A DNA stretch of 22,500 nt from Chara braunii (GCA_003427395.1 BFEA01000527.1:144325-166824), one strand, 5' to 3'; numbered from the stretch's first letter, positions 8,695 through 16,640 are shown. Notes: generated by a model from the letters alone, not told the origin. A program made the numbers and translations.

Positions 8695-8708
8695 AAGACC
8701 ATACCAAC
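8695..8708. repeat. Right target-site duplication of SINE-2
   Basis: AAGACCATACCAAC, identical to 8270-8283. The first two A merge with the SINE tail, so the true length is 12-14 bp. Confidence 0.9.
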
Positions 8709-8826
8709 TCCGAAGCACCTGAGGCTGGTGGGAATAGATACGAAAAATCAGAGAGTGGGCGAAATGATATGGTGGGATCCAGATTCTTCCAATCATGAAA
8801 CAATAGGTGATAGTCTCTTCATAGTT

Positions 8827-8999
8827 CTTCCTTCTTTTTTTGTTTTTTTTCCTTTTTTTTTCCAGAAGAATAGCCCTTGTACAAGCCCTCTATCCCAGTG
8901 GTGGTGAGAGAACCACCAGAATTGAGGGTTTGGCTGTTGGGCTGCTCCGTCTATTGGTGGGGAGCAGCACCTGCTGGAAACCAGGTCCAGCGTCCCTTA
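8827..8999 (-). mobile_element. Family A copy (minus strand, A-tailed, well preserved)
   Basis: A T-rich tract (about 8832-8862) precedes AATAGCCCTTGTACAAGCCC and CTCTATCCCAGTGGTGGTGA. The core follows: on the minus strand GGGACGCTGGACCTGG, TTTCCAGCAGGTGCTGCTCC, CCACCAATAGACGGAGCAGC. The copy at 21640-21788 is its best partner, in the opposite orientation and alignable over about 135 bp. These two copies best define the family. Confidence 0.75.
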
Positions 9000-9158
9000 T
9001 ATACATCATACAATACAGTGTTATCCTTTCATCAATTCCTGGGGTTGGCCATGTCTCTTCTGACTGTGGAGTTCCGTTACCCCATGCTACCCTTCCCGTC
9101 TTAGAGCGCCTCCTTTTTCGGTCCTAACCCCCGTTCCCAGAATTGCAGACTGACCTTC

Positions 9159-9218
9159 CTGTCCTGTACCTCCCTGTGGCCCCTCAGCCTGTCCTGTACC
9201 TCCCTGTGGCCCCTCAGC
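9159..9218. repeat. Tandem duplication, 2 x 30 bp
   Basis: GTCCTGTACCTCCCTGTGGC followed by CCCTCAG occurs at 9161-9187 and again from 9191, identical in both, with a 30-bp period. The minus-strand frame over it repeats a ten-residue peptide for this reason only. Confidence 0.9.
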
Positions 9219-9281
9219 CCTGTCCAATTCCAGGTCTCTGCAGGGTCCCCTTCCTACTACTACAGTGCAACCAAATCCTGT

Positions 9282-9900
9282 TGTGACCCCTGTTATACCT
9301 GAGGCAACATTACCCACCTGTCCCTCCTTGCAGGGCACTGTCGCCGCTGTTGTACATATGAAATGGAGGGGGCTAGGCTTGATGGCCCGGAGTTTAGTGA
9401 ATCATTCAAACATCAAATTCAAACAGACATCATGCAGCGTGCCTCTGGCTGCCCTGGTCTACCTTCTTCCCCAAAATACAACATACGGTCATTATAGCTG
9501 TATTTAGACTGAAAAATACCCCAGATACAACTATAATGACTGTACGTTGTATTCGGGCGAAGAAGGTAGAGCCAGGGCTATCTGGATGTTTTGCCTGTTC
9601 AGCCTGTGGGACCATGCCGTGGCCTGACCCCACAGGCCGTGCTATATTCATTTCAGTCCAGTCCAGCCTGGTACCACTGTCTGCACCAGGCAGTTCAGTC
9701 AGTCCGCTGGGGATATACCCCAGCTGCAGTCTGCTTGTTGATTCATTTCTCACCTGCACAGTTTGGAGTACGTGTGTGTTGAGTCTGTGTCGGAGCTGTG
9801 CTGTTCCTGTGCTGTTCCTTCCATCTCCTTCTCCATCTCCATTATCCTCATCCCCTTCGTCTTCATCCTGACGGACCGCCATCCCGGGCGGTCTGTCACA
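9282..9900 (+). mobile_element. Candidate LTR of a retrotransposon (619 bp)
   Basis: The proposed left end TGTGAC (9282) and right end GTCACA (9895-9900) are inverted copies that respect the TG...CA rule. The right end is followed after one base by a primer-binding site. TATA-like words occur inside (CTATATTC near 9640, GATATACC near 9712), followed by C/T-rich leader-type sequence. A GC-rich hairpin (GACGGACCGCC with GGCGGTCTGTC, 9870-9897) closes the right end. No second LTR or pol gene is in the window, so this would be a 5' LTR with a lost body or the left end of a rearranged element. The right boundary is better supported than the left. Confidence 0.5.
9452..9578. repeat. Long hairpin, about 53-bp arms, 20-bp loop
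   Basis: CCCTGGTCTACCTTCTTCCC (from 9452) pairs with GAAGAAGGTAGAGCCAGGG at the right. The inner parts ATACAAC, GGTCATTATAG and TGTAT pair likewise, with few mismatches, around a loop near 9507-9526. It lies inside the candidate LTR and is a foldback or MITE-like insertion, or an inverted duplication. The minus-strand frame 9430-9882 runs through it and is not a gene. Confidence 0.85.
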
Positions 9901-9901
9901 C

Positions 9902-9913
9902 TAGTATCAGAGC
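9902..9913 (+). promoter_or_regulatory. Primer-binding site (initiator tRNA-Met type)
   Basis: TAGTATCAGAGC differs at one position from the TGGTATCAGAGC complement of the initiator tRNA-Met 3' end, which is widespread in plant copia and gypsy elements. It follows an LTR-like CA end with a one-base gap. It would prime minus-strand DNA synthesis on the plus-oriented element. Confidence 0.6.
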
Positions 9914-9943
9914 AAGAACGGTCCCCGCTCCTACCCACCCCAG

Positions 9944-10353
9944 CCCATAAGTGTGAAAACATGGTGTAAAGACAAGAAACACCAGGAAAAAGGAGAAGCG
10001 CCCAGAGACGTACGCATGGCGAAAAAGGAGAGTGCCGTCACGACACGCTAGCGCAAACGCCAAGGCCGAGGCTGCTGCACGCATGCGGGCGCCACGCACC
10101 CACACTGCCCCGCTGCCACGGCCCGCTCCCAGATTATATATCATCCCACAAGTGCGAAAACACGATGTAAAGACACGAAACCACAGGAACCAGGAGCAAC
10201 GCCCAGAGACGTACCCGTGGCGAAAAGGAGAGCGTTGTCACGACACACAAGCGCAAGCGCTAAGGCTGAGGTCGCTGCACGCATGCAGGCACCACGTGAC
10301 CACGCTCCCCACTGCCCTACCCCGCCCCACTTCGCTCCCGGATTATATATCAT
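9944..10353. repeat. Tandem duplication, about 2 x 205 bp
   Basis: The first unit runs from CCCATAAGTGTGAAAACATG (9944) to ATTATATATCAT (10133-10144). The second runs from CCCACAAGTGCGAAAACACG (10145) to ATTATATATCAT (10342-10353). Similarity is continuous through CCCAGAGACGTAC, GGAGAG, GTCACGACAC and GCTGCACGCATGC, with perhaps 15% divergence and small indels. It sits just downstream of the primer-binding site, so it may be leader sequence of the retroelement. Frames on both strands here (10032-10385, 10141-10698) reflect GC-rich composition. Confidence 0.85.
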
Positions 10354-10390
10354 CAAGATCCGGGGGTGCAGCTGCCAAGGTTTGAACCTG

Positions 10391-10730
10391 GGCAGTTTGC
10401 GGGCTATGCACGTGCATAGCCAATGACTGGTCAAACTCTCAGTATTAACTGAGAGTGTGGCTAGTTGTTGTTCAACAGTTCCACGGCAGCTATTTACTCC
10501 TCCCCCGTCCCCCCCCGTCGACACGCAAAGAGAAGCGAACAGAGTGTCGGGAGAGTTCAGCGGGCAGTTGCTGGCAATGTGCGTGCGTAGCCAATGATTG
10601 GCCAAACTCTCAGTATTAGCTGAGAGTGTGGCAAGTTGCTGTTCAACAGTTCCACGTCTGCTATTTACCTTCCCCCCCCCCCGTCCGTCGGCGCGCAAAG
10701 AGCAGCAAACAGCGTGCGGGGAAAGTTCAC
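10391..10730. repeat. Tandem duplication, 2 x 171 bp, with hairpins
   Basis: Units start at about 10391 and 10562. They share GCCAATGA.TGG, AAACTCTCAGTATTA, GAGAGTGTGGC, GTTCAACAGTTCCACG, a C-run with CCGTC, and GCAAAGAG. Period is 171 bp. The second unit continues to about 10730. Each contains two hairpins (see the palindrome entry). Confidence 0.85.
10402..10455. repeat. Cluster of adjacent palindromes
   Basis: GGCTATGCACGTGCATAGCC (10402-10421) is a perfect 20-bp palindrome. It is followed by AGCCAATGACTGGTC (imperfect) and CTCTCAGTATTAACTGAGAG (10436-10455, 8-bp arms, 4-nt loop). In the second 171-bp unit the last two are kept (GCCAATGATTGGC; CTCTCAGTATTAGCTGAGAG at 10607-10626) and the first is lost. 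Its function is unknown. On the minus strand, GGTTCAAACC just beside it (about 10381-10391) resembles a pol III box B, so a SINE-type origin is possible. Confidence 0.75.
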
Positions 10731-10838
10731 CAGGGTGTTGTTGTTGCCTGCGGGCGTGACCACCAGCTGTGCCACATGGAAGCTTGTTAAGGGACTGAAG
10801 ATTGAAGACCCTCCTGGCTAAGGGGCTGCACTACATCC

Positions 10839-10859
10839 ATTTATTTATTTATTTATTTT
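10839..10859. repeat. (TTTA)n microsatellite
   Basis: About five TTTA units. Ordinary short tandem repeat. Confidence 0.85.
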
Positions 10860-11099
10860 GTGTTGTTGAAGCAACAGTTTTGCAGCAGTGAAGACCCCTC
10901 CTAGCTAGGGAGCTGTGCGACTGTGCAATCGGGGTGGCTGATCGAGATCTTAGTCAACCCTAGATTGTTCTTATTATCATTTTTCTGCTGCAGCAGTAGA
11001 CTGCCAGCACCTTGAAGGTCAAGATCCCGTGGATCTTGGTGACCTTGTTTGCTTTTGGCCAACCAAGAGCCTGATATCACTCCCTACTCACTAATCTAC

Positions 11100-11600
11100 T
11101 CTCAACCCTTGTCTCTCTGTCCACTTCACCCTCTAATCATCTTTTTTTAACTCTACCACTAATCCCTCACCCTACCTTTCTCTCCTTTCCTCTTTTCTCC
11201 ACTTCTCTCCCCTTCTTCACACTGCTCTCTCATGCCCCTCCCTCTCCACTATCTTCCTCCATTTTCTTCTCTCCTCTCCTCTTCACTCACTCACTCTCTT
11301 CCATTAATCTTCTTTTCTCCTCTCCACCTTTCTCATCATTTTCTCTCTCATTCTCTTACCCTCCTCTTCTCCTTTCTTCCCCCTATTACAACCCCATCAT
11401 CCCCCCTCATCTACCATCTCAAACTTTGTCTATTTCTCACCTTTCTTTCACCTTTCTTACCTTTTTCTCACCTCTTCCCCCCCCCAACTTTGAATTTTTC
11501 TCCTTTTTTTCTTTTGTCCTTCTCTTTGATTTATATTTTCTCATTTCTTTCAAAAATTTGAATTATTTTCTCACCTTTTTTTTTTTCATTTTCTTGATTT
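11100..11600. repeat. 500-bp polypyrimidine (C/T) tract
   Basis: The plus strand is almost exclusively C and T with scattered A, in words such as CTCTCC, TTTCTC and CCTCTTC, turning T-rich after 11500. Such mirror-like homopyrimidine tracts can form triplex DNA in principle. The frame 11232-11561 encodes only L/S/F/P and is a composition artefact. Confidence 0.8.
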
Positions 11601-11639
11601 ATTTTTAGATTGTTTTATAATTATTAGGAAAAATACGAT

Positions 11640-12036
11640 TTTTTTTTCGTCACCCGCTCTCGCGCGACTCGTTGGTCACGGAGCGAGCAGACTTATGACT
11701 ACCCACTCCGCTCCCGCGGTCCCCTCCCTCTTACCATTGGTTCGCTTTCCCCACACATCAACACATCTCTTTTCTCACCTCTTTCTCCACCTCCTACCGT
11801 GTCAACTCTCTTTCCTCCACCGCACAAGGACGGGCGTACGTCTGTGTAAATTGTCGCGGCGTCATCCACCTCTCAAGTGCTCATTCAGCCAGTGGTCTGC
11901 GACCAGGCCTCTATGGACCTTGAGATCTTCCTTGCAACCTTCCTCGCACCTATACAATTGCACCTCGATACGCTTGGATACATGCGCAACTCAATGTGTT
12001 CGCCCTTGATGTCAACCGCCTCAAGGTATCTCCTTA
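11640..12036. other. C/T-rich spacer with broken open frames
   Basis: Open frames 11695-12009 and 11877-12167 overlap in different frames. The first is in the same frame as the 187-codon frame at 12037 and is separated from it by one stop (12007-12009). None shows a recognisable domain. It may be leader or decayed coding sequence of an unidentified element. Confidence 0.35.
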
Positions 12037-12600
12037 TTGCTCCCCTCACCGTTCTCACACTTTATCCTCTACTGGTTCCCAGTCCGGTTCCCTACGAGTC
12101 CAGACATGGAGACATGGTGGTTCCCCTTCCTCTACGGCTTAGGCGCAACACTCACCCTCGACAATGATGAGTGTCGCTGTCTCGCAGACCACCCCATTTG
12201 TTGTGGCACCTTTATCAGTTCCCGCGACCCCTGCTATTTGGGTCATTGTCGTAGGTGCTGCCACCCAAATACTGTATCTGGCCATCCAGACTCATCTACC
12301 CGTTCTCGGGTTGCTTCCCAACTTTCGGCACCAGTCGCGACATTACAGCGTGACGCTTCACCTCCTCCTCCTATCTCCTCATTCTCACCTCGGGGCACCT
12401 TTCAGTTCGTGAATCCTGCCTCGCTAGGGTACCCTCTCTCACTCCTCCACCTCTTAGCCCCTCCTACCTTGTTACTCCATCCTAGCTGCATGCGGTCATT
12501 GCCTCCACCTCTATTGGACCTTTCACCAACAGTCACGGCCCACAACCCTCTCTCACTTCCACGATTTCACCCCTGCACTGACCCCGACTTTGTCACCTGA
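12037..12600 (+). CDS. Longest open frame (187 codons), hypothetical, cysteine cluster
   Basis: No family is recognised. The predicted product is hydrophobic/aromatic at the N-terminus (residues 1-35). It has a cysteine-rich stretch at about residues 46-76 (ECRCL, PICCG, PCYLGHCRRCC), then a long P/S/L-rich tail from about 90. No signal peptide is convincing and no catalytic motif is seen. Upstream the same frame is open for another 104 codons (11695-12009) before one stop, so a longer decayed frame is possible. Strong C/T bias on the coding strand lowers stop frequency and could produce this frame by chance. The cysteine cluster is the only feature that looks unlike composition noise. It could be a degenerate retroelement protein; I would not assign a function. 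Confidence 0.2.
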   Translation: MLPSPFSHFILYWFPVRFPTSPDMETWWFPFLYGLGATLTLDNDECRCLADHPICCGTFISSRDPCYLGHCRRCCHPNTVSGHPDSSTRSRVASQLSAPVATLQRDASPPPPISSFSPRGTFQFVNPASLGYPLSLLHLLAPPTLLLHPSCMRSLPPPLLDLSPTVTAHNPLSLPRFHPCTDPDFVT

Positions 12601-12969
12601 GTGCGGACATCTCAACCTCTTTTCCCTCGCCGTCAGCACAATGGTCCCCCCCTTGTGCGCCTGTCCCGATTACGATGTCACTCTTCACGTGTCGCATTCG
12701 TTGCGGGCAGTAATGCGCCCACTAACGGTGACAAACATTAGTCATGAATTGTTGTGCTTTATGCTCGCAACTAAATTGTGAGGCGGTCCTTTCATTGCAA
12801 GGAAACTTGCACACACAGTTCAGGAAAAACTCGTTGATGCCTATCTATGTATGAAGGCGCCAATTATGCTATTTCACTCTAAGATTTAGTAGATTGGGTA
12901 GCCTTTCCAATACTTTTGCCGACTTTCGTCTTTTATGCACATAACGTACTGGGACATTGCGACAATTCG
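12601..12969. other. Spacer with no recognised feature
   Basis: Mixed-composition sequence between the 187-codon frame and the GC-rich/TA-tract unit. Only a 63-codon frame (12590-12781) without family resemblance is present. Confidence 0.35.
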
Positions 12970-13021
12970 GGTTCGGCTGTTCGGCCCGTCCCGAACGCCG
13001 GTTACCCTGTATATATATATT
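12970..13021. repeat. GC-rich element end next to a (TA)n tract, copy 1
   Basis: CGGGTTCGGCTGTTCGG, CCCGAACGCCGGTTACCCTG, then TATATATATATTA. The same order of motifs recurs at 13538-13648. The word GGTTACCCTG joined directly to (TA)n looks like a transposon end inserted into a TA repeat. Read on the minus strand it is TATA then CAGGGTAACC. Confidence 0.55.
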
Positions 13022-13140
13022 ATGGAGAATAATAAATTAAACAAGATTTGCCTGAGCATTACGTCCGAATTCCTTACCAAATTTGAAATACAAATAAAAT
13101 ACACAAAACAAATACTAATAATAAAAATAAATAAAAATGA

Positions 13141-13521
13141 AAAGAGAATTAAATTTAGTGAGTGCGCGAGCATGTTTTCGACACCGCCATCTTTGGCAAT
13201 TTTTCATTTTTTTATGGCATAGATAAATATCCCTGAAAATTTACAGATGTGTACTTCACATAATACAAAACCCACTAAAAAAGTTTCAAAAAATAATAAT
13301 TTTTTTTAGACCTCGAACTAAAGTGAAAACAAAAAATAAAAAGTGAAACAAAACGTGGGCGAGCACGTTTTGACACCGCCATCTTTGGCGATTTTTAGTT
13401 CTTATTTGGCTACGCAAAATGACTTGAAAATTTATAGGCATGTACCTCACATCATAGAGAACTCATAAAAACAAATTCAGAAAAAAAAATATATATTTTT
13501 AGGCCCCGAAATAAGTTTTGG
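13141..13521. repeat. Tandem duplication, about 2 x 190 bp (AT-rich)
   Basis: GCGAGCATGTTTTCGACACC with GCCATCTTTGGCAATTTTT (from 13167) recurs as GCGAGCACGTTTTGACACC with GCCATCTTTGGCGATTTTT (from 13359). The similarity continues through GAAAATTTA, ATGTGTACTTCACAT / ATGTACCTCACAT and TTTTAGACCTCGAA / TTTTAGGCCCCGAA. Divergence is high. The unit lies between the two GC-rich/TA ends. Confidence 0.8.
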
Positions 13522-13537
13522 CGGGGGCCGAATGCCG

Positions 13538-13648
13538 TCGGGTTCGGACCCCGTACGGGACCCTGAAGGCCCGAACGTACGGAGGTCCTCCCGGGGGCCT
13601 CCGTACGTACGGGCTGGTAACCCTGTATATATATATATATATATATAT
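13538..13648. repeat. GC-rich element end next to a (TA)n tract, copy 2, with hairpin
   Basis: GGGTTCGGACCCCGTACGGG and GGCCCGAACG are followed by a strong hairpin. Arm CGTACGGAGGTCC (13576-13588) pairs with GGGCCTCCGTACG (13595-13607) with one mismatch over a 6-nt loop. Then comes GGTAACCCTG and (TA)11 or so (13625-13648). Motif order matches copy 1. Confidence 0.65.
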
Positions 13649-14648
13649 GTTCCAAGAGTCTGTGGGGTCTGTTGTGACCGTGCGTAGGGATCGAGTCATT
13701 CTGCGTCGAGAGAAAACAGAGATCTTGCGTTTGCCCTTGCTTTTTGAAGTTTTTATAGTTGGAAGTTGGAGTTTGTGGCAACCGTCAAAGTCAAACCCCT
13801 TGACCTTTTTTCAGGCCTCTAATGCTGGAGCTCGACTCCATGGCGATAAGGGTAAACTGCCACAACAGGTCGGAGCTTGTATACCACCCACTCTCCGCAC
13901 GGTGCAGAAGAGGGTGTGGTTCTCAACCGCCTTGGCGGTTGTCTAGCATCTAGAGATTAACCCTTCAAGGCGTTTGTCAGCCAACACTTGAATGTTGTAA
14001 GTGACCCTCGAGACCATTGAGGGTAACACGATTATGGGTACTACATAGTACACCACCATTGTGACTGCTTGCATATTCAGGCATGGGTAGTCGATATGAG
14101 TAAGCCTACCCCCGCGAGATATTTATTCTGAGTCCCGTGCTCGACGCCTAACTGATTCAGTATTGGAAAAGTTATGGTTTTAATACTAAACGGACTATGA
14201 GTGATTTGTGTGACTCACTCGGTTATTTGTTTTGGCGCGGTGTAACGAGTGGTAAGAAGGATACATCCTAGTCGATCGACGACAAGCCGCACTCGGGACT
14301 TTAGCCCTCCAGTGCGTGGACTCACGTTCGGGTTTAATAGAGGCGTGAGATCGGACGTACCCCCTATGCTACAGCGTACGAGAAACGCCCTCGGCTGCAC
14401 CACCTCTGCGATTGCAATTGACTAGCTTTCGCACGTGGTTTGGTAATTGGGCGGGATACGCCCGTTCACAACCCCTTGGGCGGAGGTAAGTTGTACCTCG
14501 CGTGGCCCTATCCTGTCGTAGGGGTTAGCGAGAGGTATGGCTGGCACACTCGGCCAAAGCAGTAACGAAGCTTCATTGTACCGAGATAAAAACTACTGCA
14601 TGAATCTTGAATGACGTGGTCGGGATGGTCCCCCTATGGGACCGATGC
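13649..14648. other. Spacer before the satellite arrays
   Basis: No gene is seen. A short perfect-arm hairpin AACCGCCTTGGCGGTT lies at 13925-13940. The stretch could be the upstream part of the same long untranslated or LTR region that carries the arrays, but no LTR ends were identified. Confidence 0.35.
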
Positions 14649-15260
14649 GCTTGACAACGCGTAGTCCCACATCATTGGACTAGTAGGGTGCATGGTCTCA
14701 CATCACCAAACTAGATGGGCACGCAGTCCCACATCACCAAACTTATGGGGCTTGCAAACTCTGGTCATCAAACAAACGAGGCGCGCACTCTCCGATCGTC
14801 AAACCAGTAGGGTGCACACTCTAGAATTATCAAACCAGCAGGGCGTGCGCTCTCGGATCATCAAACCAATAGGGCGCACGCGATAAACAACGAAAACTGA
14901 GTATGAGCGCACGCTATAATAACAATTTCAAGTCTGGGCCCACACGGCAACATCGAAGTCGAACCTGGGCGCGCACTAAATCAGCAACCCCAAGCTTGGG
15001 CGCGCACTGAAACAACAATGTCGAGTATGGGCGCACACTAAAACAGCAACTCCAAGCGTGGGCGCGCACTGGCACAACAATGTCAGGTATAGGCGCACAC
15101 TAAATCAGCAACCCCAAGTCTGGGCGCGCACGAAAACAGCAATGTCGGGTATGGGTGTGCACTAAATCAGCAACCCCAAGCCTGGGCATGCAGTGAATCG
15201 ACAATGCCAAGCATAGGCGTGCACTAAAAGAACACCAACAAACCAATAAAACGCACGACT
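14649..15260. repeat. Tandem array of a 31-bp monomer, about 19 units
   Basis: Units of 30-32 bp run head to tail. The early half uses TAGGGTGCACACTCT...ATCAAAC (for example 14681-14711, 14712-14742, 14743-14773, 14774-14804, 14805-14835, 14836-14866). The later half uses GGGCGCGCACTAAATCAGCA followed by ACCCCAAG, alternating with GGGCGCGCACTGAAACAACA followed by ATGTCGAG. The alternation gives a 62-bp higher-order unit in 14965-15220. Only the GGGCGCGCAC word is shared throughout. Confidence 0.9.
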
Positions 15261-15415
15261 TCGCATTATCATTTTGTGTGGACAAGGACCTACCACTGAT
15301 CCAAGTGAGCGTACTGTCCAGTATTCCTGTTCTAACCATAGACACTGTCCTAAGCTCACCAAAACAGTTAGCCAGTCTATCAAGTTGTGGATTGGCGTCG
15401 TACAATGCCTTACGT
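15261..15415. other. Non-repetitive bridge between two arrays
   Basis: About 155 bp without monomer structure between the 31-bp and 41-bp arrays. Minus-strand frames over it (15100-15438) are not supported as genes. Confidence 0.4.
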
Positions 15416-16121
15416 ATCAAGTTGCAGAAGCCTGTCAAGTGACAGATCGGAACCGTATTCTGCTACTCAAGCCTGCCAAGTGACAGATCAGAACCATATC
15501 GAGCTACTCAAACCTCCTAAGTGGCAGATCATAACAATATCGAGTTGCACGAGACAGCCAAGTGGCGGACCAGAGTTAAACCTAGTTACACAAGCTTGCC
15601 AAGTGACGGATCCGAGCCATGGTGGGACGCGCAAGCCTACCAAGTGACAGATCAAATCTATATCAAGTTGTGCAAGCCCATCAAGTCAGAACCATGTTGA
15701 ATTGCGCAAACCTGCCAAGTGGCAGATCAGAGTTATACAAGTGACAAATCAGAACCATGCCGAGTTACACAAGCCCGCCAAGTGGCAGATCAGAATCATA
15801 TCGAGTTGCGCAAGCCTGCCAATTCAAAATCATACCGAGTTGCGCAAGCCTGCCAAATGACTGATCAAGAGTCATACCGAAGTGCGCAAGTCTGTCAAGT
15901 GACAGATCAAGACCATGCCGAGTTACACAAGCCTGCCAAATGGCAGATCAGAATCATACCGAGTTGCGCAAGCCTGCCAGATGACAGATCAAAACCATGT
16001 CCAGTTACACAAGTCTGCCAAGTGGCAGATCAGAATCATACTGAGTTGCACAAGCCTGCCATATGGCAGATCAGAGCCATACCAAGTTACACAAGTCTAC
16101 CAAGTTGTAGATCAGAGCCTG
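15416..16121. repeat. Tandem array of a 41-bp monomer, about 17 units, GATC-phased
   Basis: The monomer is near CAAGTGGCAGATCAGAACCA followed by TACCGAGTTGCACAAGCCTGC. GATC (or a one-base variant) falls at 15445, 15486, 15527, 15568, 15609 and 15650, and again at 15905, 15946, 15987, 16028, 16069 and 16110, exactly 41 bp apart. A few units between 15660 and 15900 carry deletions. Because 41 is not a multiple of 3, frames through the array (15719-16180, 153 codons) read successive units in all three frames. The open frame reflects the few stops in the monomer, not a gene. Confidence 0.95.
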
Positions 16122-16398
16122 GGTGCACACGCAACTTTGGAAGCGAGCACGCACGACCAGTCTGGAGTGCGCACAACTAGAACGTTGGTGCATGCAAAAC
16201 CAAAATGCGGGTGCGTGCAAAAAAAAATTGGGTGGGTGCAAAACGAGGAGCGCGCATAAGGGAACAGCGAAGAATGCGGGAGGGGTGGAGCGAGCGGGAA
16301 GGAAAAAGGATAGAGGAGGAGAGAAGTGAGAGAATGAAGATAAATGAGAAAGAGCGAAAAGGGTAGGGGCAGAAGAGAAAGCAGCGGGAGATCAGCGG

Positions 16399-16416
16399 CC
16401 CGGGTGGGAACCCGGG
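16399..16416. repeat. Short GC-rich hairpin
   Basis: CCCGGGT GGGA ACCCGGG: 7-bp perfect arms, 4-nt loop, with further pairing potential outside (GCGG/CCGC). On the minus strand it resembles a tRNA T-arm (GGGTTCCCACCC), so a decayed SINE is possible. Function is unknown. Confidence 0.55.
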
Positions 16417-16617
16417 TCGCCGCACCTGCCCAAATCAACCCCAGACCCTTCCCTTACCTTTGTCTTGCTTGCCTTGATCTGACTCCTTCTCCTGCTTGTT
16501 CCAGTGTCGTAGCTCTAGTCCCTCTTTTCTCCTTTGCTGTAAAACCAGAGCCTCAACGTTCCGACATGTGTGTCTGATGAATGACACATCAGCCCTTATC
16601 CTTAATGAGTGACACAA

Positions 16618-16640
16618 CCTCTCCTGTTAGAGTGGAGAGG
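16618..16640. repeat. Short hairpin CCTCTCC/GGAGAGG
   Basis: Seven-bp arms at 16618-16624 and 16634-16640 around a 9-nt loop. It is preceded by two related words, GATGAATGACACATCA and AATGAGTGACACAAC. There is no U-run, and bacterial-type termination is not relevant here. Confidence 0.4.

Noticed and set aside
9430-9882. 150-codon minus-strand open frame (acidic, D/E/G-rich start)
   Set aside because: The acidic start is the complement of a CTCCAT/CATCCT-rich stretch, and the rest crosses the hairpin and the LTR candidate. No domain is recognised.
10141-10698. 185-codon minus-strand open frame
   Set aside because: It spans parts of two different tandem duplications and its product repeats accordingly. 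GC-rich composition explains the lack of stops.
11232-11561. 109-codon L/S/F-rich frame, membrane-protein-like
   Set aside because: Apparent hydrophobicity is caused by the polypyrimidine tract.
13518-13946. 142-codon plus-strand frame
   Set aside because: It runs through a GC-rich hairpin and a (TA)n tract (poly-Y/I product) and shows no domain.
15719-16180. 153-codon plus-strand open frame with repeated peptide
   Set aside because: It lies entirely in the 41-bp tandem array; the peptide repeat is the monomer read in three phases. No start context, domain or non-repeat sequence supports a gene.
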